A stretch of DNA of 55,949 nt from positions 1-55,949 of the forward strand of contig DATAAZ010000059.1 in NCBI GenBank assembly GCA_036259875.1. Reading direction: 5' to 3'. A program made the position numbers and the translations under genes. This document shows, in pieces, positions 8,256 to 16,598 of the stretch. The notes below the pieces were generated by a model that saw only the letters and a list, made by a program, of their open reading frames with translations, did no database searches and was not told the DNA's origin. Source of the stretch: DATAAZ01 sp036259875 (lineage in GTDB: Bacteria > Actinomycetota > Thermoleophilia > Gaiellales > Gaiellaceae). Every line of letters starts with the position of its first letter. The first letter of the stretch is position 1.

Positions 8256-8287
8256 GGGTGACCCCGAACGGGGGACTCGGGTCACCC
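8256..8287. terminator. Bidirectional terminator-like inverted repeat
   Basis: GGGTGACCC and GGGTCACCC form a perfect 9-bp stem around a 14-nt loop. It lies between the convergent 80-aa gene and the alcohol dehydrogenase. There is no U tract, which is common in very GC-rich genomes. Confidence 0.55.
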
Positions 8288-8299
8288 GTCCGAGTGAGC

Positions 8300-9445
8300 T
8301 CACGGCCGCAGGACGACCTTGATCGCCCCGTCCTGCTTCTTCTGGAAAATCTCGTAGCCCCGCGGTGCTGCGGTCAAGGGAACGACATGGGTCGCGAGAT
8401 CCTCGCTCCCCAGCGGGTCTGCGTCGTCCTCGAGGAGCGGCAGGATCTCGTCGCTCCAGCGTCGCACGTTCGCCTGCCCCATCCGGATCGTGACCTGCCG
8501 GTCGAACAGGTCGCCGATGTTGAACATCTGGACGTAGCCGGCGTAGACGCCGGTGATCGAGAGCGTCCCGCCGCGGCGGACGGCGTCGTGGCTCCAGCGA
8601 AGGGCGTGGAAGCGGTCGGCCTGCAGCTTCGTCGCTTGCAGGAGGCGCTCGACGGCCGACCCCTCCGCCTCCATCCCGACCGCGTCGATCACCGAGTCGG
8701 CGCCGCGCCCGTCCGTGAGCTCGCGTACGACTTGCACGACGTCGCCCGCAGCGCCGAAGTCGACCGTCTCGACGCCGTGCCGCTGTGCCATCGCGAGCCG
8801 CTCGGGGACCTCGTCGACGCCGATCGCCCGTTCCGCGCCCAGGTGCAACGCGATCCGCGCACACATCTGCCCGATCGGCCCGAGCCCGAAGACGGCGAGC
8901 GTTCCGCCGGGCGGGATCTCCGCGTACTTGACCGCCTGCCATGCGGTCGGGAGGACGTCGGAGAGATAGAGGAAGCGCTCGTCGGGCGGCCCCTCGGCGA
9001 CCTTGATCGGCCCGTAGTGGGCGAGCGGCACGCGCAGGAGCTCCGCCTGGCCGCCCGGCACGGCGCCGTAGAGGTGCGTATACCCGAACAGGCTCCCGCC
9101 CTTGCCGTAGCGACGGTTCTGGGTCGTCTCGCACTGCGACTGGAGCCCGCGCTCGCACATGAAGCACGCCCCGCAGGCGATGTTGAACGGGACGACGACG
9201 CGGTCGCCACGTCCGATGTGCGTGACGTCCGCGCCGACCTCCTCCACGACCCCCATTGGCTCGTGGCCGAGGATGTCGCCGGACCGCATCACGGGCCGCG
9301 GGAACTTCGCGTAGAGGTGGAGGTCGGAGCCGCAGATCGCCGTCGAGGTGACGCGGACGATCGCGTCGGTCGGCTCCTGGATCGCGGGGTCCGGGACGGT
9401 GTCGACCCGCACGTCCTCCTTGCCGTGCCAGACGACTGCTTTCAG
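8300..9445 (-). CDS. Zinc-dependent alcohol dehydrogenase, formaldehyde-dehydrogenase-like
   Basis: This is a medium-chain, zinc-dependent dehydrogenase, most like glutathione-independent formaldehyde dehydrogenases. The catalytic Zn Cys is in C-G-S-D-L-H, followed by G-H-E-P-M-G. The structural zinc site is C-G-A-C-F-M-C-E-R-G-L-Q-S-Q-C, and the NAD(P) Rossmann turn is G-L-G-P-I-G. At 381 residues the length is typical. The residue that aligns with the family's initiator Met (x-K-A-V-V-W-H-G) is a CTG codon at 9445, in a CTGA overlap with the upstream SDR stop and behind a GGGAG; no ATG, GTG or TTG is available before conserved sequence. The pair is clearly coupled. The substrate is unknown. 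Confidence 0.9.
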   Translation of the reverse strand: MKAVVWHGKEDVRVDTVPDPAIQEPTDAIVRVTSTAICGSDLHLYAKFPRPVMRSGDILGHEPMGVVEEVGADVTHIGRGDRVVVPFNIACGACFMCERGLQSQCETTQNRRYGKGGSLFGYTHLYGAVPGGQAELLRVPLAHYGPIKVAEGPPDERFLYLSDVLPTAWQAVKYAEIPPGGTLAVFGLGPIGQMCARIALHLGAERAIGVDEVPERLAMAQRHGVETVDFGAAGDVVQVVRELTDGRGADSVIDAVGMEAEGSAVERLLQATKLQADRFHALRWSHDAVRRGGTLSITGVYAGYVQMFNIGDLFDRQVTIRMGQANVRRWSDEILPLLEDDADPLGSEDLATHVVPLTAAPRGYEIFQKKQDGAIKVVLRP

Positions 9446-10497
9446 AGCTTCTCCCGATCTCCCACGCCGGTCGCGATCTCCTCGACGCGTGCCGGGCCGC
9501 CCGTCGCCGGCGAGAGCGGCGGCGTCTCGGCCCCCGCGCCCTCGCGGATCCCAGCGAGCAGGTCGAGGAGCGCTTCGACCGCGGTGTGGCGCGGCTCCCA
9601 GCCGAGCTCTTCGCGCGCTCTCTTCGTGTCCATGATCGGCACGCCGAGGCCGAGATCGACCCAGCCCGGCGGCGTCGGCTGGAGGTGGAGGCGCCACGTC
9701 ACGTCCGCGAGCCGCCGCGCGAGCCGGCCGGGCACCGGAACGGGACGCGCGCGCAGCGCACGGCCGAGCTCCTGCGGGTCGAGGACGGGATCGGCCGCGA
9801 CGTTGAACGCGCCGCGGACGTCGCGCGTGACGGCGAGGCGGTACGCGTCCCCGACGTCGTGGGAGTGGACGGCCTGGAAGCGGAGGTTCGGGATGTCCGG
9901 AACCAGCGGAATGAGGCGCGGGTGGACGACCGGGTTGACGAGGAACGGACCCGCGAAGAGCCGGCGGATGCCGGAGGCGGCCTCGCGCTTGAAGATGAGC
10001 GCCGGGCGTAGACGGACGACCCGCACGCCGGGACGCTCGCGCTCGAAACGGTCGAGCCGCCGCTCCACCTCCGCCTTGTGGCGCCCGTAGAAGCTCGTCG
10101 GGATCCCGCCGGTCGGCCAGCTCTCGTCGACCGCGCGATCCTTCGGGCCGCGCGAGTACGCGCCGACGGAGGACGCGTAGACGAGGGCGGGCACGTTCGC
10201 ATCCGCGACGGCGCGGAAAAGCCGCGTCGATCCCTCCACGTTGACGCGCCACAGGCGCGCCTGGTCGCGCGAGGGCTGGATGACCCAGGCGAGGTGGACG
10301 ACGACGTCCGCGCCCCGGAAGAGCGGGACGAGGTCGTCCGACGCGATGTCCGCCTCCGCCCACTCGGTCTTTGGCACGTCGAGCTTCGGGAGACGGCGCG
10401 CGACACCGAGAATCGAGTCGACGGACGGGTCGCCCCCCAGCGCGGGCACGAGGCTCGTGCCGGCGTTTCCGGTCGCTCCGACGACGACGACGCGCAT
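9442..10497 (-). CDS. NAD-dependent epimerase/dehydratase (extended SDR)
   Basis: This is an extended short-chain dehydrogenase of 351 residues. It has the Rossmann motif V-G-A-T-G-N-A-G-T at residue 7, V-V-H-L-A-W, Y-A-S-S-V-G-A-Y, and F-Y-G-R-H-K-A-E as the Tyr-x3-Lys pair. It resembles NAD-dependent sugar epimerases used with carbohydrates, though its specific substrate cannot be assigned. The ATG follows a TATCAG box by 6 nt, so the mRNA is probably leaderless. Its stop overlaps the dehydrogenase start as CTGA, suggesting the two enzymes work in one short pathway. Confidence 0.85.
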   Translation of the reverse strand: MRVVVVGATGNAGTSLVPALGGDPSVDSILGVARRLPKLDVPKTEWAEADIASDDLVPLFRGADVVVHLAWVIQPSRDQARLWRVNVEGSTRLFRAVADANVPALVYASSVGAYSRGPKDRAVDESWPTGGIPTSFYGRHKAEVERRLDRFERERPGVRVVRLRPALIFKREAASGIRRLFAGPFLVNPVVHPRLIPLVPDIPNLRFQAVHSHDVGDAYRLAVTRDVRGAFNVAADPVLDPQELGRALRARPVPVPGRLARRLADVTWRLHLQPTPPGWVDLGLGVPIMDTKRAREELGWEPRHTAVEALLDLLAGIREGAGAETPPLSPATGGPARVEEIATGVGDREKL

Positions 10498-10503
10498 GCC
10501 ACG

Positions 10504-10509
10504 CTGATA
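10504..10509 (-). promoter_or_regulatory. Putative -10 box (TATCAG), leaderless SDR gene
   Basis: On the minus strand TATCAG is followed by 6 nt and ATG 10497. No Shine-Dalgarno sequence fits in the gap. Confidence 0.45.
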
Positions 10510-10540
10510 ACCGCGCGGGTCAGCGCGAAACGTCAGCGCC

Positions 10541-12160
10541 TCAGCAGCGCTTCAGGTTCGCACGCCGGTTCGCGTACCGGCAGATGTCCGCGACCGTGCC
10601 CGACGCGGCGCGCAGCGTCGCGCGGTCACGCGTGTTCCCCCAGACGTGACTCGCCCGGCGCCAGTAACGATGCGCAGCGGTGTTTCGCCCCGGCCCGGTG
10701 TGGATCGTGACGGCCGAGCCGGCCGCCAAGGTGTACCTCCCGAAGCGGTAGACGTGACCCTGGGCGTCGCGAATCGTCCAGCCTCGGAGCGCGATTGGAC
10801 GGCCGGCGAAGTTCCGCAGGCGAATCCACTCGCCGTTCAGGCTCCGCGCGGCCCTGCCGTCGACGCCGCGAGCGTCATACCGGATCGCCGCGATCCGGAC
10901 GGCGGGGGTCGCGGACCCAGGCGGCCCGGGGGACGGAGCTGGAGCGGGTTGCGGGACACGTGGCGGTGCGGCCGTGTAGCCGACTCGTCGCACCTGGCCA
11001 CTGCTCGCATAGGTCGTGTAGTAGAGCGCCTGCGTGGGGCCGAATGGTCCTGCCCACGGCCCGAAGCGCAGGTGGACGGCGCGGTTGAGCCCATTCGCGA
11101 AGTCGGGCACGGCGGTGGTGCCTGACGGCTCGAGGCGGCCGATCTTGTCGCACTCGAAGTCGCCGTACAGGTAGTCGCCGTCGTACTCGGCCGGCCAGAT
11201 GCCGTTCGGGACGAAGGCGCCCCCGGTGATGACCGTGCAACCCGTCGCGTGCGGATACGAGAAGATCGGATTCGTCATCCCCGCGGGCGGCGCACCGCAA
11301 CTGCTGGAGTTGAACGCGCACGGCCCTTCGCGGACGTTCCACCCGTAGTCGGCGCCGGCCTGCCCTAGGTCGACCTCCTCCCACGCGTTTTGGCCGACGT
11401 CGTTGATGAAGAACCGTGTCCCGGGAGCATTCGGGTCGAAGCCGAACCGAAACGGGTTGCGAAGGCCCCACGCGAACGTCTCCTGGCACCGCGCCGCCGT
11501 GGTTCCGCCGGTGGTGTTGCAACGTCCCGTCCCTGCGCCCTGGAACGGGTTGTCCGGCGGGATCCCCCCGTCCCTCGTGATGCGAAGGATCTTGCCGAGA
11601 AGGTTGGATTCCACCCGCGCATCGCTCCCGCTCCCTCCGTCGCCGACGCTGACGTAGAGGTAGCCGTCCTTGCCGAAGTTGAGGTCGCCGCCGTTGTGGT
11701 TCGTGCGGGACCGGATGTTGTCGATCAGGCGTTGCTCGCTCATCGGGTCGACGATGTTCGCGTCGGAGAGCGCGAAGCGGGACACCCGGTTGACGCAGCT
11801 TCCGCTCGGGAGCGAAGCGCTGTAGTACAGGTAGATCGCGCGGTTCGGCCCGACCCCGAAAGCGGGGTCGACCGCCACGCCGAGCAGTCCTTGCTCGGAC
11901 CCCGAGCAAACGCTCAGGGTGAGCGCCGGCGTCGCAAGGAGCGTGCCGCCCGCGTACACGCGAAGCGCTCCGTTCTGCGTTGTAATGAGCATTCGCCCGT
12001 CGGGGGTGAACGCAAGTGCGGTCGGGTTCAAGACACCCGCGACTAGCGAGTCCGTGAAGCCGGCCGGGATCGAAGCGGCCGCAGCAGTGCCCCCGCCGAG
12101 CCCGAACGCGCTCGCGACGACCACCGTGCAAACGCACGTTCGGACGATCGGCCGCAGCAT
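10541..12160 (-). CDS. Secreted PQQ-type sugar dehydrogenase with lamin-tail domain
   Basis: The 539-residue product begins with a signal peptide (M-L-R-P-I-V-R, then a hydrophobic run and A-A-A-A). A six-bladed GSDH-type beta-propeller follows (about residues 35-385), with Q-G-L-L-G-V-A-V-D-P, N-H-N-G-G-D-L-N-F and V-S-V-G-D-G-G typical of soluble PQQ glucose dehydrogenases. After a Pro-rich linker comes a C-terminal lamin-tail-like domain (about 430-530) with G-E-W-I-R-L-R-N and L-R-G-W-T-I-R-D. The start is ATG 12160, since it gives the signal peptide and follows a TACAGT box by 8 nt; the frame is open further upstream. Cofactor binding is inferred from the family. It may act on surface or environmental sugars. 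Confidence 0.85.
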   Translation of the reverse strand: MLRPIVRTCVCTVVVASAFGLGGGTAAAASIPAGFTDSLVAGVLNPTALAFTPDGRMLITTQNGALRVYAGGTLLATPALTLSVCSGSEQGLLGVAVDPAFGVGPNRAIYLYYSASLPSGSCVNRVSRFALSDANIVDPMSEQRLIDNIRSRTNHNGGDLNFGKDGYLYVSVGDGGSGSDARVESNLLGKILRITRDGGIPPDNPFQGAGTGRCNTTGGTTAARCQETFAWGLRNPFRFGFDPNAPGTRFFINDVGQNAWEEVDLGQAGADYGWNVREGPCAFNSSSCGAPPAGMTNPIFSYPHATGCTVITGGAFVPNGIWPAEYDGDYLYGDFECDKIGRLEPSGTTAVPDFANGLNRAVHLRFGPWAGPFGPTQALYYTTYASSGQVRRVGYTAAPPRVPQPAPAPSPGPPGSATPAVRIAAIRYDARGVDGRAARSLNGEWIRLRNFAGRPIALRGWTIRDAQGHVYRFGRYTLAAGSAVTIHTGPGRNTAAHRYWRRASHVWGNTRDRATLRAASGTVADICRYANRRANLKRC

Positions 12161-12168
12161 CCGGTCGA

Positions 12169-12174
12169 ACTGTA
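12169..12174 (-). promoter_or_regulatory. Putative -10 box (TACAGT), leaderless propeller gene
   Basis: TACAGT on the minus strand ends 8 nt before ATG 12160, and this ATG also begins the signal peptide. Confidence 0.55.
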
Positions 12175-12249
12175 CTTCGGAATCCGGCGCGCGTTCGGAT
12201 CGCGGGCTCCGCGGGAACGGGCGCAATTGCAAGCGACCAAGGAGGTCAG

Positions 12250-12435
12250 GTGTCCGTAGCAGGGTTCACCCGCGAGGAGCTCGAGTCCATCCACGAGCGG
12301 GCGACGAGCCACGCCCTCGAGGAGCCCGACGCGAGCGTCCGAGCCGCGCTCCAAACGTTCGGCGAGGCGGCTGCGAACCTCGCGGCGAAGCTTCCCGGCG
12401 CCGAGGCGCGAGACCCGTTCGAGAACCCCGAGTAG
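12250..12435 (+). CDS. 61-aa acidic hypothetical protein
   Basis: Not recognised. GTG 12250 follows a very good AAGGAGG ribosome binding site, unlike the leaderless genes nearby. The product is acidic, soluble and mostly helical, with T-R-E-E-L-E-S-I-H-E-R and A-A-N-L-A-A-K-L-P. It lies 40 nt before the DUF892 gene on the same strand and is probably in the same operon. Confidence 0.65.
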   Translation: MSVAGFTREELESIHERATSHALEEPDASVRAALQTFGEAAANLAAKLPGAEARDPFENPE

Positions 12436-12475
12436 CGGGTAGGCGCCATTCCTGACCGCGACCCGAGGGGAGAAA

Positions 12476-12982
12476 ATGACCGAGATCACGACACCGCGCG
12501 AGCTGTTCCTCCACGAGCTCGGCGACATCCTGTACGTGGAGGAGAAGCTCGAGCAGGAGGTTCTCCCGACGCTCATGCAGCAGGTGCGCGACACGAAGCT
12601 CCGGAAGGGCTTCGAGAAGCACCTCGAGCAGACGCGCCGGCACGTCGAGAACGTCGAGGAGGCGTTCGAGCGGCTGGGAGAACAGCCGCGCTCCGAGGAG
12701 TGCGTCGGCTTCGAGGGCCTGAAGCGAGAGCACGAGCAGCTCGCCGGGCAGACGTCCGGGCCGCTCATGGACCTCGTCGCCGCCGGGTCAGCCGCCCGGA
12801 CGGAGCATTACGAGATCGTCGCGTACGAGGGGCTCCTCGCGAAGGCGCGCGCGCTGGGCGAGCGCGACGTCGCCGACCTGCTCGAGCAGAACCTGAAGGA
12901 CGACAAGGAGACGGCGCGCCAGGTCGAGAGCATCGCCAAGGAGCTCTCGAGGGAGACCGCGAAGGAATTCAGCGAGGCGTAG
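12476..12982 (+). CDS. DUF892 (YciE/YciF-type) ferritin-like protein
   Basis: The 168-residue, all-helical product matches the DUF892 family of ferritin-like four-helix bundles. It begins with F-L-H-E-L-G-D-I-L-Y-V-E-E and contains H-L-E-Q-T-R-R-H-V-E-N-V-E and E-H-Y-E-I-V-A-Y-E-G-L, spaced as the carboxylate/His metal ligands of this fold. Family members are induced by osmotic or oxidative stress, but a reaction has not been firmly established. ATG 12476 follows G-A-G-G-G-G-A. It is convergent with the MFS gene downstream. Confidence 0.88.
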   Translation: MTEITTPRELFLHELGDILYVEEKLEQEVLPTLMQQVRDTKLRKGFEKHLEQTRRHVENVEEAFERLGEQPRSEECVGFEGLKREHEQLAGQTSGPLMDLVAAGSAARTEHYEIVAYEGLLAKARALGERDVADLLEQNLKDDKETARQVESIAKELSRETAKEFSEA

Positions 12983-12998
12983 CCGACCGCTTCTTCGC

Positions 12999-14183
12999 TC
13001 ACGCCGGGCGGGTGGCAGCGGTCGCCCGCCCGGCGGTGAGCGTGACAAGCACGAGCCCGAGACCGGCCGACAGCGCGCCGGCTGCAAAGACGGCCGGATA
13101 CCCCGCGAGCTCCGCCGCGATTCCGAGAACGAAGGCGCCGCTCGCAAGCGCGACGTCAACGAACGCGATCACCGCGCCGACCGCGGCGCTCCGCTCGGCG
13201 GCGCTCGAGCGCGCCATCGCGAGCACTGAGATCGCCGGGTAGGCAAACGCTTGTCCGACCGCGAAGATCGCCGTCCCGAGGAAGAGTCCTGCCTCGGTCT
13301 GCCACCCGGCGACGACGACGAGGCCGCCTGCGACGGCAGCGCAGGCGAACGACGCGGCGGCCTGCGGGCCGAGCCGGTCGGGAAGCTTCCGACCCACTAC
13401 CCGGACGAGGATCACGACGGCCGCGAAGAGGAGGAACACGAGGCCCGGCCGTTCGAGGCCAATCTCGCGCGCGTGCAGCGCGGCGAAGGCGTTGAAACCG
13501 CCGAAGCCGATCAGCGCGAGCAGGAGGACGAGGCCGGGGAGAAGCGCCGAGCGCGGCGGCAGCCACCCGGCGGGAGGCGTCTGGTCGAAAACCGGGCGCG
13601 TCTCGCGGACGGCGAGCGCGAGCGCGGCCGCGACGACCGCTGCGGCGGCGGCAATCAGCCAGGCGTGTGCGAACCTCCCGTCTCCCACCGCGAGGTCGCC
13701 GGCGAGCGGGCCGAGCGCGAGGCCGAGGTACGAGCCGACCGTGATGAGGCTCATCCCCTCCCCCTGTCGATCGGAGGGTGTGAGGTCGGTCGCCATCGTG
13801 TATGCGGCGACGACGAACGCCGCCTCGGCCGCTCCGACGACGAGTCGCACCGGGACGATCGCGGCGAGCGGCGGCTCGGCGGCGAGAAAGAGGTAGCCGC
13901 CGAACATGACCGCGATCGAGATCAGGATGACGATTCGACGCCCGCGCCGGTCGGCAACCCGTCCGGCGACGGGCCCGGCGAGAATCGCGCCGATGCTCGC
14001 CACCCCCATCGTGATCCCGACGGCGAGGTCGCTGCGGCCCAGCTCGTCGCGGACGTAGAGCGGCAACGCGACGAGCAGGAGCCCCAACGCCGCGAACACG
14101 GCGAACGTCGCGCCCAGAACGAGCGCGAACTGCGGCGTCACGACGCGCGTCGGGGCCGTCGGAATCGAGATCGGCGCGGTCAC
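12999..14183 (-). CDS. MFS transporter (12-TM type)
   Basis: This is a major facilitator superfamily permease of 394 residues with about 12 hydrophobic segments. Motif A (G-R-V-A-D-R-R-G-R-R) follows the second helix and L-T-P-S-D-R-Q-G-E-G marks the fourth/fifth helix region, as in drug or sugar exporters. GTG 14183 overlaps the TfoX stop as GTGA and begins just before the first membrane helix; the longer open frame upstream is not used. The substrate is unknown. Coupling to a TfoX-N protein gives no clear functional hint. Confidence 0.85.
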   Translation of the reverse strand: MTAPISIPTAPTRVVTPQFALVLGATFAVFAALGLLLVALPLYVRDELGRSDLAVGITMGVASIGAILAGPVAGRVADRRGRRIVILISIAVMFGGYLFLAAEPPLAAIVPVRLVVGAAEAAFVVAAYTMATDLTPSDRQGEGMSLITVGSYLGLALGPLAGDLAVGDGRFAHAWLIAAAAAVVAAALALAVRETRPVFDQTPPAGWLPPRSALLPGLVLLLALIGFGGFNAFAALHAREIGLERPGLVFLLFAAVVILVRVVGRKLPDRLGPQAAASFACAAVAGGLVVVAGWQTEAGLFLGTAIFAVGQAFAYPAISVLAMARSSAAERSAAVGAVIAFVDVALASGAFVLGIAAELAGYPAVFAAGALSAGLGLVLVTLTAGRATAATRPA

Positions 14184-14512
14184 CTCGGCGGAAGCGAGGC
14201 GGCGTGCTGGAAACCGCGCTCCACCCAGCGCGCGAGGTCGGCATCGCGGGCGGTCGCGGCGGGCCCCACGAGGAGCCACCCACGGATCTTGCCCCGGTTT
14301 CGCATCGTCATGAGGTGGACATGCTCGTGGGCGGTCGCCTCGTCGCTCTCCCCGGCGGGGATGCGAACGATCAGCTCCTCGCCACGGACGCCGACTGCGA
14401 CGTTGCCGTTCACCGTGAAGCCAACGCCGCCGAACATCTTCCGCTCCGCGATCCCGCGTCGCAGGGCGAGGAGCTCGCGGATGCGCGCGGCGAGACGCTC
14501 GTCGTACGCCAT
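14180..14512 (-). CDS. TfoX N-terminal-domain protein
   Basis: The 110-residue product is a single TfoX-N domain: R-K-M-F-G-G-V-G-F near residue 25, N-G-N-V-A-V-G-V, and R-G-W-L-L-V-G-P in the second half. Stand-alone TfoX-N proteins are widespread in actinobacteria and their function is not established; full-length TfoX is a competence regulator in Gammaproteobacteria. It is coupled by GTGA overlap to the MFS gene. Confidence 0.88.
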   Translation of the reverse strand: MAYDERLAARIRELLALRRGIAERKMFGGVGFTVNGNVAVGVRGEELIVRIPAGESDEATAHEHVHLMTMRNRGKIRGWLLVGPAATARDADLARWVERGFQHAASLPPR

Positions 14513-14611
14513 GCGCGGCAGGATCGCATTTCTGCGAGTACGGCTAGCCGCACCGCGAGAGGCGGGGTTCTCGCCTGTCCAGTTCGGACACGATCGGAGA
14601 GGCTTCGCGCG

Positions 14612-15835
14612 ATGACGCGCAGCGAAATCACGTTCCTGTTCACGGACATCCAGGACTCCACCGGGCTCGTCCGCGAGCTCGGCGACCGGTTCCAGACCGT
14701 CCTCGCCGACTCACGAGCCATCCTGCGGAGCGCCGTCGATGTGGCGGGCGGCCGCTCCGTCGATTGCCGGGCGGACGAGTTCTTCGCCGTGTTCTCCGAT
14801 CCACGCGAAGCCGTCGTGGCTGCGCTCGCGGCCCAGCGGGCGCTGGTCGGCCACTCGTGGCCGGACGGGGCGGACGTGCGGATCCGCATGGGGCTCCACA
14901 CGGGCATTGCGACCTCAGACGAGCAACGGGACTTCGTCGGCCTCGAGGTGCACCGCGCGGCTCGGATCGCCGCGGCGGGCCACGGCGGCCAGGTGGTGAT
15001 GTCGGAGAAGACGGCGGCGCTCGCGGGGGCGCCCGTTCGCGACCTCGGCCTCTACCAGCTCGACGGGCTCCCAGAGCCAGAGCGCGTCTTCCAGCTCGTC
15101 GACGACGGGCTCCCCTCCGAGTTCCCGCCGCTCCGGTGCCGGCGCCGCTGCGACGGCCGACAGATCCGGGTCGCGCTCGCCGACGACTCCGTTCTCGTGC
15201 GCGAGGGAATCGCGCGGCTTCTGGAGGAGGCGGATATCGACGTCGTCGCACAGGCGGGCACGCCCGATGACCTGCTCCGCGAGGTCGAGACGCACGAGCC
15301 GGACGTCGCCGTCGTCGACATCCGAATGCCGCCGAGCGGCAGCGACGAGGGCGTGCGCGCGGCGAAGGAGATCCGGCGCCGCTTCCCAAAGGTCGGCGTG
15401 ATCCTGCTCTCGCAACTGCTCGAGCCGACGTACGCGATCGAGCTGATCGGTGACGACGCGAACGGGGTGGGGTACCTGCAGAAGGACCGCGTCGGGGACG
15501 TCGCAGAGTTCACGGACGCGATTACCCGCGTGGCGGGCGGCGGCTCGGCGCTCGATCCCGCGCTCGTCGCGGAGCTGATCCCGACGTCCGCAAGCTCGTT
15601 GTCCGAGCGAGACCGCGAGATTCTCGGGCTGATCGCGCAGGGCCGCTCGAACGAGGCGATCGCGGAGCGGATGTTCGTGCCCGCCGCGGTCGCACAGCGC
15701 GAGGTCGCGAGCGTCCTCGAGAGGGTCGGGCTTCCGGCGGGGGCCGCCGAACGTGACCGCGTCCCGGCCGTGCTCACGCACCTCGTCGGGCGGCGTGCCG
15801 GCCTCGGGCGTGCTGCCGTCGAGTCCGCCGCGTAG
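14612..15835 (+). CDS. Class III cyclase-like domain fused to receiver and LuxR HTH
   Basis: The 407-residue protein has three parts. Residues about 5-160 are a class III nucleotidyl cyclase-like domain, 185-315 a response-regulator receiver, and 328-375 a NarL/LuxR helix-turn-helix. In the cyclase part both metal Asp residues are present (D12, D55). The base-selecting Lys position is Asp (D51), and the transition-state Asn is His (H114), with R118 kept. Activity is therefore doubtful and it may only bind a nucleotide. The receiver has D191-D192, phosphoacceptor D236 and K291. ATG 14612 is preceded by CGGAGAGG. A lone receiver is convergent next to it. No histidine kinase is in the window. 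Confidence 0.85.
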   Translation: MTRSEITFLFTDIQDSTGLVRELGDRFQTVLADSRAILRSAVDVAGGRSVDCRADEFFAVFSDPREAVVAALAAQRALVGHSWPDGADVRIRMGLHTGIATSDEQRDFVGLEVHRAARIAAAGHGGQVVMSEKTAALAGAPVRDLGLYQLDGLPEPERVFQLVDDGLPSEFPPLRCRRRCDGRQIRVALADDSVLVREGIARLLEEADIDVVAQAGTPDDLLREVETHEPDVAVVDIRMPPSGSDEGVRAAKEIRRRFPKVGVILLSQLLEPTYAIELIGDDANGVGYLQKDRVGDVAEFTDAITRVAGGGSALDPALVAELIPTSASSLSERDREILGLIAQGRSNEAIAERMFVPAAVAQREVASVLERVGLPAGAAERDRVPAVLTHLVGRRAGLGRAAVESAA

Positions 15836-15849
15836 GGCGTCTGCGGGGT

Positions 15850-16248
15850 TTACGCGGCGAACCGGGTCGGCGATAGGACGGCCGCCAGGAGCTCGTCGCA
15901 GATCCGGTCCTTCGGGACGTACGCGGCCGCGCCCGCCGCACAGGCGCGCGCGATCTCGGTCGGCGCGTCCGAGCCGCTTACGACGACGACTCGCAGGGAG
16001 GCGTGGTCGGCGCAGATCCGCCTCGTGGCCTCGATCCCGTCCATCCGCGGCATGCACAGGTCCATAAGGACAACGTCGGGCGCGAGCTCGCCGACGAGCG
16101 CGACCGCCTCGAGGCCATCGGCGGCGCACCCGACCACGGCGACGCGTTCGTCGCTCTCGAGAACGATCGACAGGATCCCGGCGAACGAGCGGTCGTCGTC
16201 CGCGATCAGTATTCGGAGGATCGGAGCGGCGTCGTCCGAGGTGGGCAT
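15850..16248 (-). CDS. Stand-alone receiver-domain response regulator
   Basis: The 132-residue product is a single CheY-like receiver: acid pocket D17-D19, phosphoacceptor D63 in L-M-D-L-C-M-P, Ser at the switch position (S91) and K113. There is no output domain. ATG 16248 begins just before the first strand; the frame is open further upstream but without protein-like content. It faces the cyclase/receiver/HTH gene with 14 nt between stops, so the two may share a phosphorelay (inference). Confidence 0.85.
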   Translation of the reverse strand: MPTSDDAAPILRILIADDDRSFAGILSIVLESDERVAVVGCAADGLEAVALVGELAPDVVLMDLCMPRMDGIEATRRICADHASLRVVVVSGSDAPTEIARACAAGAAAYVPKDRICDELLAAVLSPTRFAA

Positions 16249-16330
16249 GGCGTGCTCGGGTGCCGGTCGGCCCGCCAAGGGCGTCCGGCAGGTCGCGGTT
16301 GTCCTGGGTTTCCCTCGTAGAGGCTCGCCG

Positions 16331-16376
16331 GGTGCCAAACCTTTCGCAACCCGCGCAAAGATCACCCTTTCGGGTG
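16331..16376 (-). promoter_or_regulatory. Two adjacent hairpins in the leader of the receiver gene
   Basis: The 16249-16598 gap holds no gene. On the minus strand it contains CACCC-GAAA-GGGTG (16363-16376), a 5-bp stem closed by a GNRA-type loop. Downstream of it a GGGT/ACCC-based stem (about 16331-16353) has loop GAAAGGTTTG. The position ahead of ATG 16248 suits a structured leader. It does not match the GEMM (c-di-GMP-I) core, so no riboswitch class is assigned. Confidence 0.25.
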
Positions 16377-16598
16377 CGCCTCGAGCGGCGCGCGTCGGCT
16401 TCGAGGCGGCGTGCTCCGGGCCTTCCAAACGATCCTCGTTCCGGCGTCCCAGCGCCGGCCGACCTCGCGTACACGAGGAGCCGTCGGTCGTCTCCTAGAA
16501 CCCGAGCTGTCGCCGAAGGCTGCGTCACGGCCCGCGGCGAGACGTTCGAGATCGCAGTTCAAGGGATCGACCTCGCCCGCCGAGCGGCCGGCCTCCGG

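Noticed and set aside
7718..10090. 790-codon plus-strand frame across the dehydrogenase and SDR genes
   Set aside because: It crosses a terminator-like repeat and two well-supported opposite genes, with no recognisable domain.
16249..16420. Possible c-di-GMP (GEMM) riboswitch
   Set aside because: GAAA loops and a GCGCAAAG-like string are suggestive, but the conserved GGGACGCAAAGCC core and its pairing are absent.
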